64,000 nucleotides of DNA from Salinicola halophyticus (GTDB lineage: Bacteria; Pseudomonadota; Gammaproteobacteria; Pseudomonadales; Halomonadaceae): contig NZ_PZJN01000006.1 in assembly GCF_003206695.1 (NCBI RefSeq), positions 1-64,000 on the forward strand, written 5' to 3'. Under the pieces are notes generated by a model. The model was not told where the DNA came from. It worked only from the letters and a program-made list of their open reading frames with translations, and ran no database searches. The translations under genes were made by a program, and so were the position numbers. This document shows positions 55,105-63,168 of the stretch, piece by piece. Numbering within the stretch: the stretch's first letter is position 1; each line of letters opens with the position of its first letter.

Positions 55105-55986
55105 TTACCTCATGAAGTCGATGAGCTGTTGGAAGACCGCATCCGGCGCTTCCTCGGGAAGATAGTGGCCGCAGGGCAGGGCACCGCCCTCGACGCTCTC
55201 ACTGGAGACTGCCCGCCACTCGGCGAGCGCGTCGAAGCAGCGTTCGATGGTGCCGAATTCACCCCACCGCACGTCCAGTGGGACCGTCAGATGTCGGCCG
55301 GCATCGCGATCGGCGCGATCGTGTTCCAGGTCGATGGTGCGGGAGGCGCGATAGTCTTCACACAGGCCATGGGCCGCACCGGGAAGCGCCAGGCAACGCT
55401 GGTACTCGGCGATCGCTCTCGGATCGAACGGCGCCAGGCCGGCATGACGGCCGCCCATGATCCGGGTGACGTAATCGCCGGGCGCCGCCTCGATCCAGGA
55501 TTCCGGCAGCGGCGCGGGCTGAATCAGAAAGAACCAGTGCCAGTAGGCAGTGGCGAAAGTCAGATCGGTGGCCTCGTACATCGCCAACGTCGGCGCGATA
55601 TCCAGCACCATTAGTTTGATTACCCGATCGGCGTGATCCAGCGCCAGCCGATGCGCGACCCGACCGCCACGATCGTGGCCGCAGAGAAAGAATTGCTCGA
55701 ACCCCAACGCCTGCATGACCGCGATCTGATCCAGCGCCATCCGACGCTTGCTGTAGGTGGAATGATGTTCTTCACCCGCTGGCTTACCAGAATCACCATA
55801 GCCGCGCAGATCGGTCGCGATCACGGTGTAGTGTTCGGCGAGCCTGAGGGCGAGAAGATGCCAGATGACATGGGTTTGCGGGTGACCGTGGAGCAGCAAT
55901 AGCGGCGGGCCTTCGCCGCCGATCACGCCATGAATGGCGACGTTGTCTTCCACCTCGATATCGAATTCGCGAAATCCCTCGAACAT
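55105..55986 (-). CDS. Fluoroacetate/haloacetate dehalogenase-like alpha/beta hydrolase
   Basis: This 293-residue hydrolase has every catalytic residue described for fluoroacetate dehalogenase: nucleophile D105 with R106 and R109 (GHDRGGRVAHRLALDH), acid D129 (VLDIAPT), halide-pocket H150, W151 and Y212, and base H274 (CGHYLPEEAPD). HGHPQTH forms the oxyanion-hole region. ATG 55986 (MFEGF) follows GAGG by 8 nt; a GTG at 56037 would add 17 residues. If active it would convert haloacetates to glycolate. It is 8 bp upstream of the tartrate-type dehydrogenase gene and divergent from a LysR gene. Confidence 0.85.
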   Translation of the reverse strand: MFEGFREFDIEVEDNVAIHGVIGGEGPPLLLLHGHPQTHVIWHLLALRLAEHYTVIATDLRGYGDSGKPAGEEHHSTYSKRRMALDQIAVMQALGFEQFFLCGHDRGGRVAHRLALDHADRVIKLMVLDIAPTLAMYEATDLTFATAYWHWFFLIQPAPLPESWIEAAPGDYVTRIMGGRHAGLAPFDPRAIAEYQRCLALPGAAHGLCEDYRASRTIDLEHDRADRDAGRHLTVPLDVRWGEFGTIERCFDALAEWRAVSSESVEGGALPCGHYLPEEAPDAVFQQLIDFMR

Positions 55987-56099
55987 CGGCTTGGCCTCGG
56001 CTTGGGTTTCTTTCTGCGCTGACTGCAGTGTAGCCACTGAACGGCTCGGGATAATCGGGCTAGAATCGAAGCGACTGTTTCGTTCAAGTGGAGAATCTC

Positions 56100-57023
56100 A
56101 TGTCGGCGGTCGATGATCTGGCCTTCTTTCAGCGGGTCGCCCAGGCAGGCAGTTTGACCGGTGCGGCCCGGGAGCTGGGTCTCTCCCTGTCCGCCGTCAG
56201 CAAGCGTTTGCAGCAGCTCGAGACGCGGCTGGGCGTATCACTGGCCGCGAGGACGACGCGGCGACTGGCGCTGACGGCGGAAGGGGAGCGCTACCTCAAA
56301 CGCGGCGCAATGATTCTCGATGACCTCGGCGATCTGGAAAACTCGTTGAGAGATCAGAGCGCAGCGTTGTCGGGTCGGCTGAGAATCAACGCAACGTTCG
56401 GCTTCGGCCGGCGCCACGTGGCCCCGCTGATCTCGCGTTTTGCCGCGCTTCATCCCCAACTGGAGCTGCTGCTGGAGTTGACCAGCTTCCCCGCGGGGCT
56501 CGACGAGCAGGGGTTCGATATCAACATCCGTGTCGGTGAACCGCCGGAATCGCGCTGGATAGCCAGACGCCTGCTCGCCAACCGCCGCGTTCTCTGCGCG
56601 GCGCCCAGCTATCTGGCGCAGGCGCCGAAGCTCGAGCGGCTGGAGGATCTGGCACGGCATCGCTGTCTGATCGTGCGCGAAATCGATAGTGACTATTCTT
56701 TGTGGCGGTTCGAGGCTGCCGACGAGGCGCGCACCCCGCGCACCCCGCGCGCCATTCGCGTTCAAGGCCGGCTTGCCAGCAACGATGCCGAAGCCATGAC
56801 CCGGATGGCGCTGGACGGGCATGGCGTGTTGCTGCGGTCCTGGTGGGACGTTCACGAGCATCTGGAGAGGGGCGAGCTGGTGGCATTGCTGCCCCAATGG
56901 AAAGGGATCCGCGCCGACTTCCACCTGCTCTACGCCGAACGCGCAAGGGACAGCGCCCGAATCCGGCAGTTCGTCGACTTCATGGTGAACGAAATGACAG
57001 GGCGCGTGCCGCCACTGCCTTGA
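56100..57023 (+). CDS. LysR family transcriptional regulator
   Basis: This 307-residue regulator starts MSAVDDLAFFQRVAQAGSL and has the winged HTH AARELGLSLSAVSKRLQQLE (about 20-39) followed by a LysR effector domain. It resembles the D-malate-activator DmlR subgroup, which fits the divergently transcribed tartrate/D-malate dehydrogenase and hydrolase. ATG 56100 is preceded by GGAG; GTG 56088 overlaps that site and is unlikely. The intervening 113 bp should hold both promoters. Confidence 0.92.
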   Translation: MSAVDDLAFFQRVAQAGSLTGAARELGLSLSAVSKRLQQLETRLGVSLAARTTRRLALTAEGERYLKRGAMILDDLGDLENSLRDQSAALSGRLRINATFGFGRRHVAPLISRFAALHPQLELLLELTSFPAGLDEQGFDINIRVGEPPESRWIARRLLANRRVLCAAPSYLAQAPKLERLEDLARHRCLIVREIDSDYSLWRFEAADEARTPRTPRAIRVQGRLASNDAEAMTRMALDGHGVLLRSWWDVHEHLERGELVALLPQWKGIRADFHLLYAERARDSARIRQFVDFMVNEMTGRVPPLP

Positions 57024-57327
57024 TGGCCGAGGGCCAGCAGCGCGGAATGCCAGACCACCGGACAAAAACTTCCGGGAGAAATTTTTGAGACGTCGCGCCA
57101 GCGACGGCCCGAAGGGTGACCGCCAGGGATACGCCAGGGATAGTAGGGCACAAAAAAATGCCTACCAGGGGATGGTAGGCAAGTAAGGGATCATTCAAGG
57201 GAACACTGACTCAGAGTGCGGCCTGCTCCCTTTAGTTCCACGAGGTTTCAAAAAAATCGCCATCAATTTGTAACGGTTTTTTGCTGTCACCGTTGACGCT
57301 TCGGGCGTCGATCCTTCCGCCTCGACG
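57024..57327. other. Intergenic region with a leftward terminator
   Basis: These 304 bp between a rightward LysR gene and a leftward binding-protein gene contain no supported gene. A strong hairpin with an A-run (57152-57181) is the only clear element. Confidence 0.6.
57152..57181 (-). terminator. Intrinsic terminator of the choline/carnitine binding-protein gene
   Basis: On the minus strand a 9-bp stem (TGCCTACCA/TGGTAGGCA, 5-nt loop) is followed by seven T residues (plus-strand A-run 57152-57158). It lies about 150 bp beyond the stop at 57328. Confidence 0.85.
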
Positions 57328-58287
57328 TTACAGCGAGAACGCCGATTTCACCGCCGGCCATGCGGGCTGGCCATCCTGCGTCTTCACACCCTTCATCATG
57401 GCTTCGATGCGATCCGGATGGTCTTCGATCCAGGTCTTGGCGACCTCCTCCATCGATTTTTCTTCCTGGCCGTACTGCTTGATCATCCAGCTCTGTTCTT
57501 CGGCAGAGAACGAGAACTGATTGAAGAAGGTCACCAGATTCGGATTGGCATCGGCGTAGTCGCTGGCCATCAGCGTGCGCACGTCGCTGGCGCCGTTGCC
57601 CTCGCCGAACAGATTCTTGGAGTCGCTGAGATACTGCATCGGCAGTTCGAGGTTCATCCAGTGCGGCGTCCAGCCGACCCAAATGATGGGCTCCTCGTTG
57701 GCGATGTGGCTCTTGGCCGCGCTCAGCATGCCCACCGTGCTGGTATCGATCAGCGTCCAGTCGCCCAGGCCCCAGGTATCCTCATCGATCGCCTTGTTGA
57801 GAATCTCGCTGGCAGCAGAGCCGGCGCCGAAGCTATAGATTTCGCCGTTGAACTCGTCGCGATGCGCATCGAGATCGGCGAACGACTTGATGCCGCTGTC
57901 GTAGACGTAGTCGGGCACGGCCAGCGTCATCTGCGCCCCGGTCACGTTGGTCGCCAGCCGGGTGATGCTGCCGTCGTCTTCCAGCGGTTCCAGCATCGGA
58001 TTCTGCGCCGGCAGCCACGCGCCCAGGAAGACATCGACATCGCCCGTGTCGAGACCCTGGTAGATCACCTGCAGGCCGATGTCCTGGGCCTTGCTCTGGT
58101 AGCCCAGCGGCGCCAGCAGCTGATGGGCAATTTCAGTCTTCACGGTAATGCCGGGCCAGGCCGGCACACCGAAGTTGATCTGCTTGTCAGCCGCCATCGC
58201 CGAGCTGGCGGTGGTCAGTGCGAAGCCGGTTCCAAGCAGCAGTCCGGTGGTCAGCGTCAGGGCGGAAATCGTCGTCGGTCGTTTCAT
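57328..58287 (-). CDS. Choline/betaine/carnitine-type ABC transporter binding protein
   Basis: This 319-residue periplasmic protein (signal peptide ending ASSAMAA, about 33) belongs to the ProX/ChoX/CaiX quaternary-amine binding family. INFGVPAWPGITVKTEIAHQLL, DVFLGAWLPAQNP, and EEPIIWVGWTPHWMN place aromatic residues for a cation-pi cage around a trimethylammonium group. No permease or ATPase gene is adjacent, so it must use a transporter encoded elsewhere. The gene downstream of the gamma-butyrobetaine hydroxylase suggests carnitine or gamma-butyrobetaine. Confidence 0.92.
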   Translation of the reverse strand: MKRPTTISALTLTTGLLLGTGFALTTASSAMAADKQINFGVPAWPGITVKTEIAHQLLAPLGYQSKAQDIGLQVIYQGLDTGDVDVFLGAWLPAQNPMLEPLEDDGSITRLATNVTGAQMTLAVPDYVYDSGIKSFADLDAHRDEFNGEIYSFGAGSAASEILNKAIDEDTWGLGDWTLIDTSTVGMLSAAKSHIANEEPIIWVGWTPHWMNLELPMQYLSDSKNLFGEGNGASDVRTLMASDYADANPNLVTFFNQFSFSAEEQSWMIKQYGQEEKSMEEVAKTWIEDHPDRIEAMMKGVKTQDGQPAWPAVKSAFSL

Positions 58288-58390
58288 TTATTGTCTCCTG
58301 TCGTTCCCTCAATTGGCGTATCCCATGGCGAGCGCCTGCTTTCCAGCCAACGAGCGCTGTCCGGCCTCGACGCGTGGGGGATACACGCAG

Positions 58391-58429
58391 AAAAGCCGCC
58401 CGGCCATGAATTCATGGCGTGGGCGGCTT
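58391..58429 (-). terminator. Terminator of the gamma-butyrobetaine hydroxylase gene
   Basis: Arms AAGCCGCCC and GGGCGGCTT (58393-58401, 58421-58429) enclose the inner perfect palindrome GCCATGAATTCATGGC. On the minus strand the stem ends in TTTTC. It separates the dioxygenase gene (ends 58456) from the binding-protein gene. Confidence 0.75.
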
Positions 58430-58455
58430 GTATCAACGCCGTGCTGATCGTCGGC

Positions 58456-59682
58456 TCACCGAGACAGCACCCGTAGATGTGATTGCAGCATGTCCAGGTC
58501 CAGATAGGTACCCTGGAGATGACGCTTGCCGGTATTGGGGTCGAAGGCGTTGCGGCCGTGCAGTACGCGGCGATTGTCGAAGGCGATCATCTGGCCCGGC
58601 TCGAGCGTCAGTTCGACCCGACGTTCGGGGCGGCGCAGAATCTGCCAGAAGGCTCGATAGGCCTCGTACCACGCTTCGATCCGATCCGCTGGCAGGCTCA
58701 GCGTGTCGCGAATCCAGTTGTTGAACCGGATCTCGCGCGGGCGGCCGTCGCCGTCCAGGTCGATCACCGGTTCGCGCACGGCGATGTCATCGCCATCGTC
58801 CTGGAAGCGGAAGTCGATCGGCGTTTCCGACAGCACCCGGAAGGCCTCGGGGTTTTCCTCGCGCAGAATCTCGGCGACCGCGAAGCCGTCGGCAAAGCTG
58901 GACTCACCGCCTTCGGCATCGTTCTCCAGGCAGTAGAGCAGCTGGATGTCCGGCGGCTGGCGCCAGTTGGGCAGGTCGGTGTGCAGCTCGAGACCGATCG
59001 CCGTATAGGCCGCGTTGTTGGGGTTGGGAACCGAGCGCACGTCGAAGCGACCGCCGAAGTTGGTCGAACGCATCGGCCCGATGCTTTCGGCGATGCGCGA
59101 TACCTCTTCCAGCTCGCAGGGGCCCTGATCGAGCATGACCAGGCCGTCGCGCAGCAGGGCGCTGGCCCAGCGGCTGCGGCCGTCGCCGTTACCGACGAAA
59201 TCGGCATGGTTGATATGCGCCGGCGTGAATGCCTCGACCCATGGCGTCGCCGTGGGTAGCAAGGTCGTCAGCTCGTGACCCGGGCAGCGTTGATGCAGCC
59301 AGCCGGCGTCGAAGCGCGACACGTGGCCATCCTGCCAGGTCAGCGTCAGCGAGCGGTCATCGAACTCGAAGGATGCCAGCGCCTCGTCAGTGGCGAAGCG
59401 CTCCCAGAGAGGGTCGTCGAGTAGCTTGTAGAGACGCTCACGGGTCAACGGGTGGCGGCACTGGTCGCAGGCGCAGTGGTCGCGGAGCCACATCAACGGG
59501 AATTGACCGGTGCGGCCATCGGACCAGGCCAGCGTCAGACGTCGAACTTCCTGGACGGCGCTTTCCAGCGCAGCGTCCGTGGCGCCGTTGCCCTGGCGGT
59601 AGCGGCGCAGTTCCGCCATGTCGATGGGCGTCTCGCCATGATGATCGGTCAAAGCGTCGTTGAAGGCGTTAGCGGATGACAA
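58456..59682 (-). CDS. Gamma-butyrobetaine hydroxylase (2-oxoglutarate dioxygenase)
   Basis: This 408-residue Fe(II)/2-oxoglutarate dioxygenase has the two-domain layout of gamma-butyrobetaine hydroxylase. The N-terminal DUF971-like zinc domain shows LRDHCACDQCRHP (Cys-rich ligands, about residues 67-79). The catalytic TauD domain has the HTD facial triad part (LELHTDLPNW), distal His in RVLHGRNAF and a 2-oxoglutarate Arg in GKRHLQGTYLDLD. It would convert gamma-butyrobetaine to L-carnitine. The neighbouring quaternary-amine binding protein and LysR regulator support a carnitine or betaine role, useful for osmoprotection in a halophile. Confidence 0.92.
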   Translation of the reverse strand: MSSANAFNDALTDHHGETPIDMAELRRYRQGNGATDAALESAVQEVRRLTLAWSDGRTGQFPLMWLRDHCACDQCRHPLTRERLYKLLDDPLWERFATDEALASFEFDDRSLTLTWQDGHVSRFDAGWLHQRCPGHELTTLLPTATPWVEAFTPAHINHADFVGNGDGRSRWASALLRDGLVMLDQGPCELEEVSRIAESIGPMRSTNFGGRFDVRSVPNPNNAAYTAIGLELHTDLPNWRQPPDIQLLYCLENDAEGGESSFADGFAVAEILREENPEAFRVLSETPIDFRFQDDGDDIAVREPVIDLDGDGRPREIRFNNWIRDTLSLPADRIEAWYEAYRAFWQILRRPERRVELTLEPGQMIAFDNRRVLHGRNAFDPNTGKRHLQGTYLDLDMLQSHLRVLSR

Positions 59683-59857
59683 AAGGGCACTTCCTCGATG
59701 GCGGGAATTACCATCTCTGTTAGTAACGTGTGTTATTGCGTGTCACTAGGATGCGGATTGCGTCGGAACATGACAAACGATTAATCTGGCTGCTAAGACC
59801 AAGCTTGGCTAATGAGCGGCTTTGTCTCTTGGACCAACGGATGATTTTGGGAGCGTC

Positions 59858-60733
59858 ATGTCGGACTTACCGCCGGTGCTGTGGCTGCAGGCGTTCGAAG
59901 CCGCGGCGCGAACCTTGAGCTTCACCGAGGCCGGGCGCGAACTCGGCGTCACCCAGTCGGCGATCAGCCAGCGAATCCGGCTACTCGAGGATCGCGTCGG
60001 CCAGTCGCTGTTCGTGCGTTACCCACGCAGCCTGGCGCTGACGCCGGCCGGGCAGGCGTGGTTGCCCAGCGTCCAGGGCGCGTTCACCCGTCTCGCCGAG
60101 GGCACCTCGGAAGTCTTCGGCCCCAGCCCCGGCGCCCCGGTGACGTTACGCGCCACGCCGGCGATGCAGCAGACCTGGCTGGCGCCGAGGCTGATTCATT
60201 TCCAGCAGATGCACCCCGACATTACGCTACGGCTGGTCAGCGCGATCTGGGCGGACGATTTCGGCGCCGAGGGTGCCGACCTGGAAATTCGCTATGGTCA
60301 TGGCGACTGGAACGACGTGACGGCGGAATGCCTGGGCGAAGAGCGACTGCTGCCGGTCTGTTCCCGAGCGCTGGCGGCGGAGCTCCACACGCCCGAGGAT
60401 CTTGCCGGCAAGACGCTGCTGCATGCCGCCGGATTCGCCGCGGGCTGGCCCCGCTGGCTGGTGGAAGCGGGATTCGCCGGACTCGAGCATCGTTGCCAGG
60501 CGATGATTTGCGATACGCACGTGACCACACTGGCACTGGCTTCCTACGGTGGCGGCGTCGCGCTGTCGCATCGGCGCCTGCTCGAGGCCAGCCGAGATCT
60601 GGTCGCGCCGTTCGATCTGGATATGGCGACGGATGAAGCGTTCTGGCTGGTCCGCCCCAGCCGGCGCCAGCTGCGGCCTGCGGCGACGGCACTGTGGGAT
60701 TGGCTGTCCCAGACCAGTGAATCCCCGCCGTAA
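59858..60733 (+). CDS. LysR family transcriptional regulator (GcvA-like)
   Basis: This 291-residue regulator begins LPPVLWLQAFEAAARTLSFTEAGRELGVTQSAISQRIRLLE, the GcvA-type winged HTH, and continues with a LysR effector domain. It is divergent from the gamma-butyrobetaine hydroxylase gene; the 175-bp gap has imperfect repeats around TAACGTGTGTTA (about 59725-59740) that could be an operator. ATG 59858 follows GGGAG. It most likely controls the carnitine/betaine genes. Confidence 0.92.
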   Translation: MSDLPPVLWLQAFEAAARTLSFTEAGRELGVTQSAISQRIRLLEDRVGQSLFVRYPRSLALTPAGQAWLPSVQGAFTRLAEGTSEVFGPSPGAPVTLRATPAMQQTWLAPRLIHFQQMHPDITLRLVSAIWADDFGAEGADLEIRYGHGDWNDVTAECLGEERLLPVCSRALAAELHTPEDLAGKTLLHAAGFAAGWPRWLVEAGFAGLEHRCQAMICDTHVTTLALASYGGGVALSHRRLLEASRDLVAPFDLDMATDEAFWLVRPSRRQLRPAATALWDWLSQTSESPP

Positions 60734-60835
60734 GTCTCTCGAATCCCTCGCTTTTAGCCTGATTCAAGCCCTGACTCTAGCGCGCGCCCGGCGCTGCGCT
60801 ACGCTGAGATGAGATATCGCCACCGGAGGTGGACC

Positions 60836-61291
60836 ATGCAAACACGCTCTACGCGCGCCCGGCGCGGCAACCGGCTGGCAACGACCGGCTTCGCGCTGAT
60901 GCTGGCCGGTTCGGTGCTGACCGGAGCGACGCTGATCAGTTTTCCTGCCGCGGCGGATGGCGTCTCGGTCGTCGATCCCCAGACGGGTCATCGCATCAGG
61001 CTGCCGGATAACGACCGCGATGGCCGCGCCGACTACGTGCCCAAGCGGTTGGATGTCCATGTCGTTCCCGGTTTGAGCTACCCGCGGGAAACGCGGCAGC
61101 AGCGGCCCAGCGGTGGCGGCTCGATCTGCCATGGCAGCGATGGCGGCTCGACCGTCTCCACCGCACGACGTGTCTGCGATCCCGGGGCAACTGCCGGGGA
61201 TGGCGGCGCCGAGCGAGCACCCGGGACTTCCTCGAACTCGCGCTCGACGCCGACTCGTCCCAGCACGTCCTCTTCGACTCGGGTCGAGTGA
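60836..61291 (+). CDS. Small secreted protein with a DNDRDG calcium-loop-like motif
   Basis: This 151-residue protein has an Arg-rich n-region and a signal peptide ending near FPAAAD (about 42). DPQTGHRIRLPDNDRDGRADYVPKR (about 48-72) contains a DxDxDG loop like those in EF-hand or thrombospondin type 3 repeats. A Ser/Gly/Thr-rich, low-complexity tail follows with two cysteines (SICHGSD, RVCDPG). I do not recognise a family. ATG 60836 follows CGGAGGTGG. It converges on the threonine aldolase gene with 9 bp between. Confidence 0.65.
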   Translation: MQTRSTRARRGNRLATTGFALMLAGSVLTGATLISFPAAADGVSVVDPQTGHRIRLPDNDRDGRADYVPKRLDVHVVPGLSYPRETRQQRPSGGGSICHGSDGGSTVSTARRVCDPGATAGDGGAERAPGTSSNSRSTPTRPSTSSSTRVE

Positions 61292-61300
61292 GCCTGGCCG

Positions 61301-62311
61301 TCAGCGCTGGAAATACTCGCCAACGACGTCGACGACGCGGTCGATATCGGCCATCGAGACATCGCGATGGGTGACGAAGCGCGGGGCGTAGAGCGCACCG
61401 ACCAGAATGTCGCGCGTCTTCAGCCAGGCATGGAGATGGTCGGGATCGAGTTCCGGCCGGGTGAATTCGACGAACACCATGTTGGTCGCCTGCGCCGTCA
61501 CCGTGATGCCGTCGATATCGGCGAGCCCGGCCGCCAGGCGCTCCGCCTTGGCATGGTCGTCGACCAGCGGCGCCAGCTGATGCTCCAGCGCATATTCGCA
61601 TGCCGCCGCCAGCATGCCGACCTGACGCATGCCGCCACCCACCACCTTGCGCCAGCGCCGCGCCGTCTCGATGAAATCCGCCGCCCCGACCAACACCGAA
61701 CCCGCCGGCGCGCCCAATCCTTTCGAACAGCAGATCGAGACGGTATCGAACGGCTTGCACAGCGCCTTGAGGTTGGCGCCGGTCGCGGCCGCCGCATTAC
61801 CGATCCGCGCGCCATCCAGATGGGTGGCCAAGCCGAAGCGCCGCGCCAGCGTCGTGGCCTCTTCGACATAACCGGCATCCAGCACCTGGCCGTGGAACGT
61901 GTTCTCCAGCGTCAGCAGTCGCGTGCGCGCAAAGTGCGGATCGATCGGTTTGACCGCCGCCTTGATCTTGTGCAGCGGCAGCGTGCCGTCCGCCTCGTTC
62001 TCGATCGGCTGCGGCTGAATTCCGCCCAGCACCGCCGCGCCGCCGCCCTCCATTCGATAGGTATGTGCCTGTTGGCCGACGATGTACTCGTCGCCGCGCT
62101 GGCAGTGGCTCAACAGCGCCACCAGATTGCTCTGGGTGCCGGAAGGGAAGAACAGCGCCGCCGCCTTGCCGGTACGTTCGGCGATATAGGCTTCCAGGTG
62201 CGCAACGCTAGGGTCGTCGCCCCAGACGTCATCGCCCAGCGGTGCATCGAACATCACCTGACGCATCGCCTCGCTGGGGCGGGTGACGGTATCGCTGCGA
62301 AGATCGATCAT
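61301..62311 (-). CDS. ltaE: Low-specificity L-threonine aldolase
   Basis: This 336-residue PLP enzyme cleaves L-threonine and L-allo-threonine to glycine and acetaldehyde. IDLRSDTVTRPSEAMR is the family start; H83 (QQAHTYRMEGG), the PLP-carboxy Asp in THLDGARIGNAA and Schiff-base K197 (SICCSKGLGAP) agree with E. coli LtaE numbering. Monocistronic, divergent from the yciI-like gene. Confidence 0.95.
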   Translation of the reverse strand: MIDLRSDTVTRPSEAMRQVMFDAPLGDDVWGDDPSVAHLEAYIAERTGKAAALFFPSGTQSNLVALLSHCQRGDEYIVGQQAHTYRMEGGGAAVLGGIQPQPIENEADGTLPLHKIKAAVKPIDPHFARTRLLTLENTFHGQVLDAGYVEEATTLARRFGLATHLDGARIGNAAAATGANLKALCKPFDTVSICCSKGLGAPAGSVLVGAADFIETARRWRKVVGGGMRQVGMLAAACEYALEHQLAPLVDDHAKAERLAAGLADIDGITVTAQATNMVFVEFTRPELDPDHLHAWLKTRDILVGALYAPRFVTHRDVSMADIDRVVDVVGEYFQR

Positions 62312-62480
62312 GGAATTTGACCTTTTCTACGTGGTGTTGGATTTGATCAGAGATTGTAGCGGCAATGGTGGCGTGTCGCGGAACAAAGGGATTGCATGGC
62401 CAATGCCGATTTGTCTCGTCGAAAGGGCTGACGCATGATGCGAATCATCTTCGAAAACGTCTGAACGACAGGAGAAGCGC

Positions 62481-62777
62481 ATGAAACAGTACGCCGTGGT
62501 GGCTTACGACTACACCGACGACGAGGCACTCGACCGTCGACTGGCCAATCGCGATGCGCATCTGGCGGGCGTTCGTAATCTTGCCAGCCAGGGGAAATTT
62601 CTCACTGGCGGAGCGATCCTCAACGATGACGGCAAGATGATCGGCTCCAATGCTCATTTTCGATTCAGCGACCGGCAGGAGCTGGACGCCTGGCTCGAGA
62701 CCGAGCCCTACATGACCGGGCGGGTCTGGGAGCGCGTCGACATTCGTGAAGTGAAGCTCTTCGACCCCAACGCCTGA
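62481..62777 (+). CDS. YciI family protein
   Basis: This 98-residue ferredoxin-like-fold protein has the YciI landmarks: YAVVAYDYTDDEALDRRLANRDAHLAGVRNL (with the conserved H and D pair RxxHL), GGAILNDDGKMIGS and MTGRVWERVDIREVKLF. The family may have chloromuconolactone-dehalogenase-like acid-base chemistry but no fixed function. ATG 62481 follows CAGGAGAAG. The next gene begins 7 bp downstream, so they form an operon. Confidence 0.92.
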   Translation: MKQYAVVAYDYTDDEALDRRLANRDAHLAGVRNLASQGKFLTGGAILNDDGKMIGSNAHFRFSDRQELDAWLETEPYMTGRVWERVDIREVKLFDPNA

Positions 62778-62784
62778 GGCCCTC

Positions 62785-63129
62785 ATGACCGATAGCGTCT
62801 CGCTACCTGCGCAGGTCCGTCAGCTTCTCGAAACAGCGCCACGGGAAAGCCTGCCACTGACCTATCAGCAACTCGCCGAGGCGTTGGGGTTACAGCCGCC
62901 GCGCACCATCCAGCGTGTCGCCCAGGCGCTGGAAACCCTGATGCGTGAAGACGCCCAGCACAACCGACCCTTCATCGCGGCACTCGTCGTCAGCCGCCGC
63001 GGGGAAGGGCTGCCAGCGCAGGGTTTCTTCGATCTGGCGGCAGAACTGGGGCAATTTTCCGCTGACCCGGCGCAGCACGCCGAGGCCTGGCGGCAGGAGT
63101 TCGAGCGCGTGGTGACAGCGATAAAGTAG
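62785..63129 (+). CDS. Small protein with an HTH-like N-terminus, unknown function
   Basis: This 114-residue protein follows yciI by 7 bp. Residues 8-60 (VRQLLETAPRESLPLTYQQLAEALGL, RTIQRVAQALETLMREDA) look like a winged helix-turn-helix. The rest (FIAALVVSRRGEGLPAQGFFDLAAELG) resembles a compact beta-alpha unit. I do not recognise a named family. Coupling to yciI suggests a related or regulatory role. Confidence 0.75.
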   Translation: MTDSVSLPAQVRQLLETAPRESLPLTYQQLAEALGLQPPRTIQRVAQALETLMREDAQHNRPFIAALVVSRRGEGLPAQGFFDLAAELGQFSADPAQHAEAWRQEFERVVTAIK

Positions 63130-63168
63130 GCCTTCGCGGCCAATTTCCAGCCTAAGCCGAAGCGAGGC

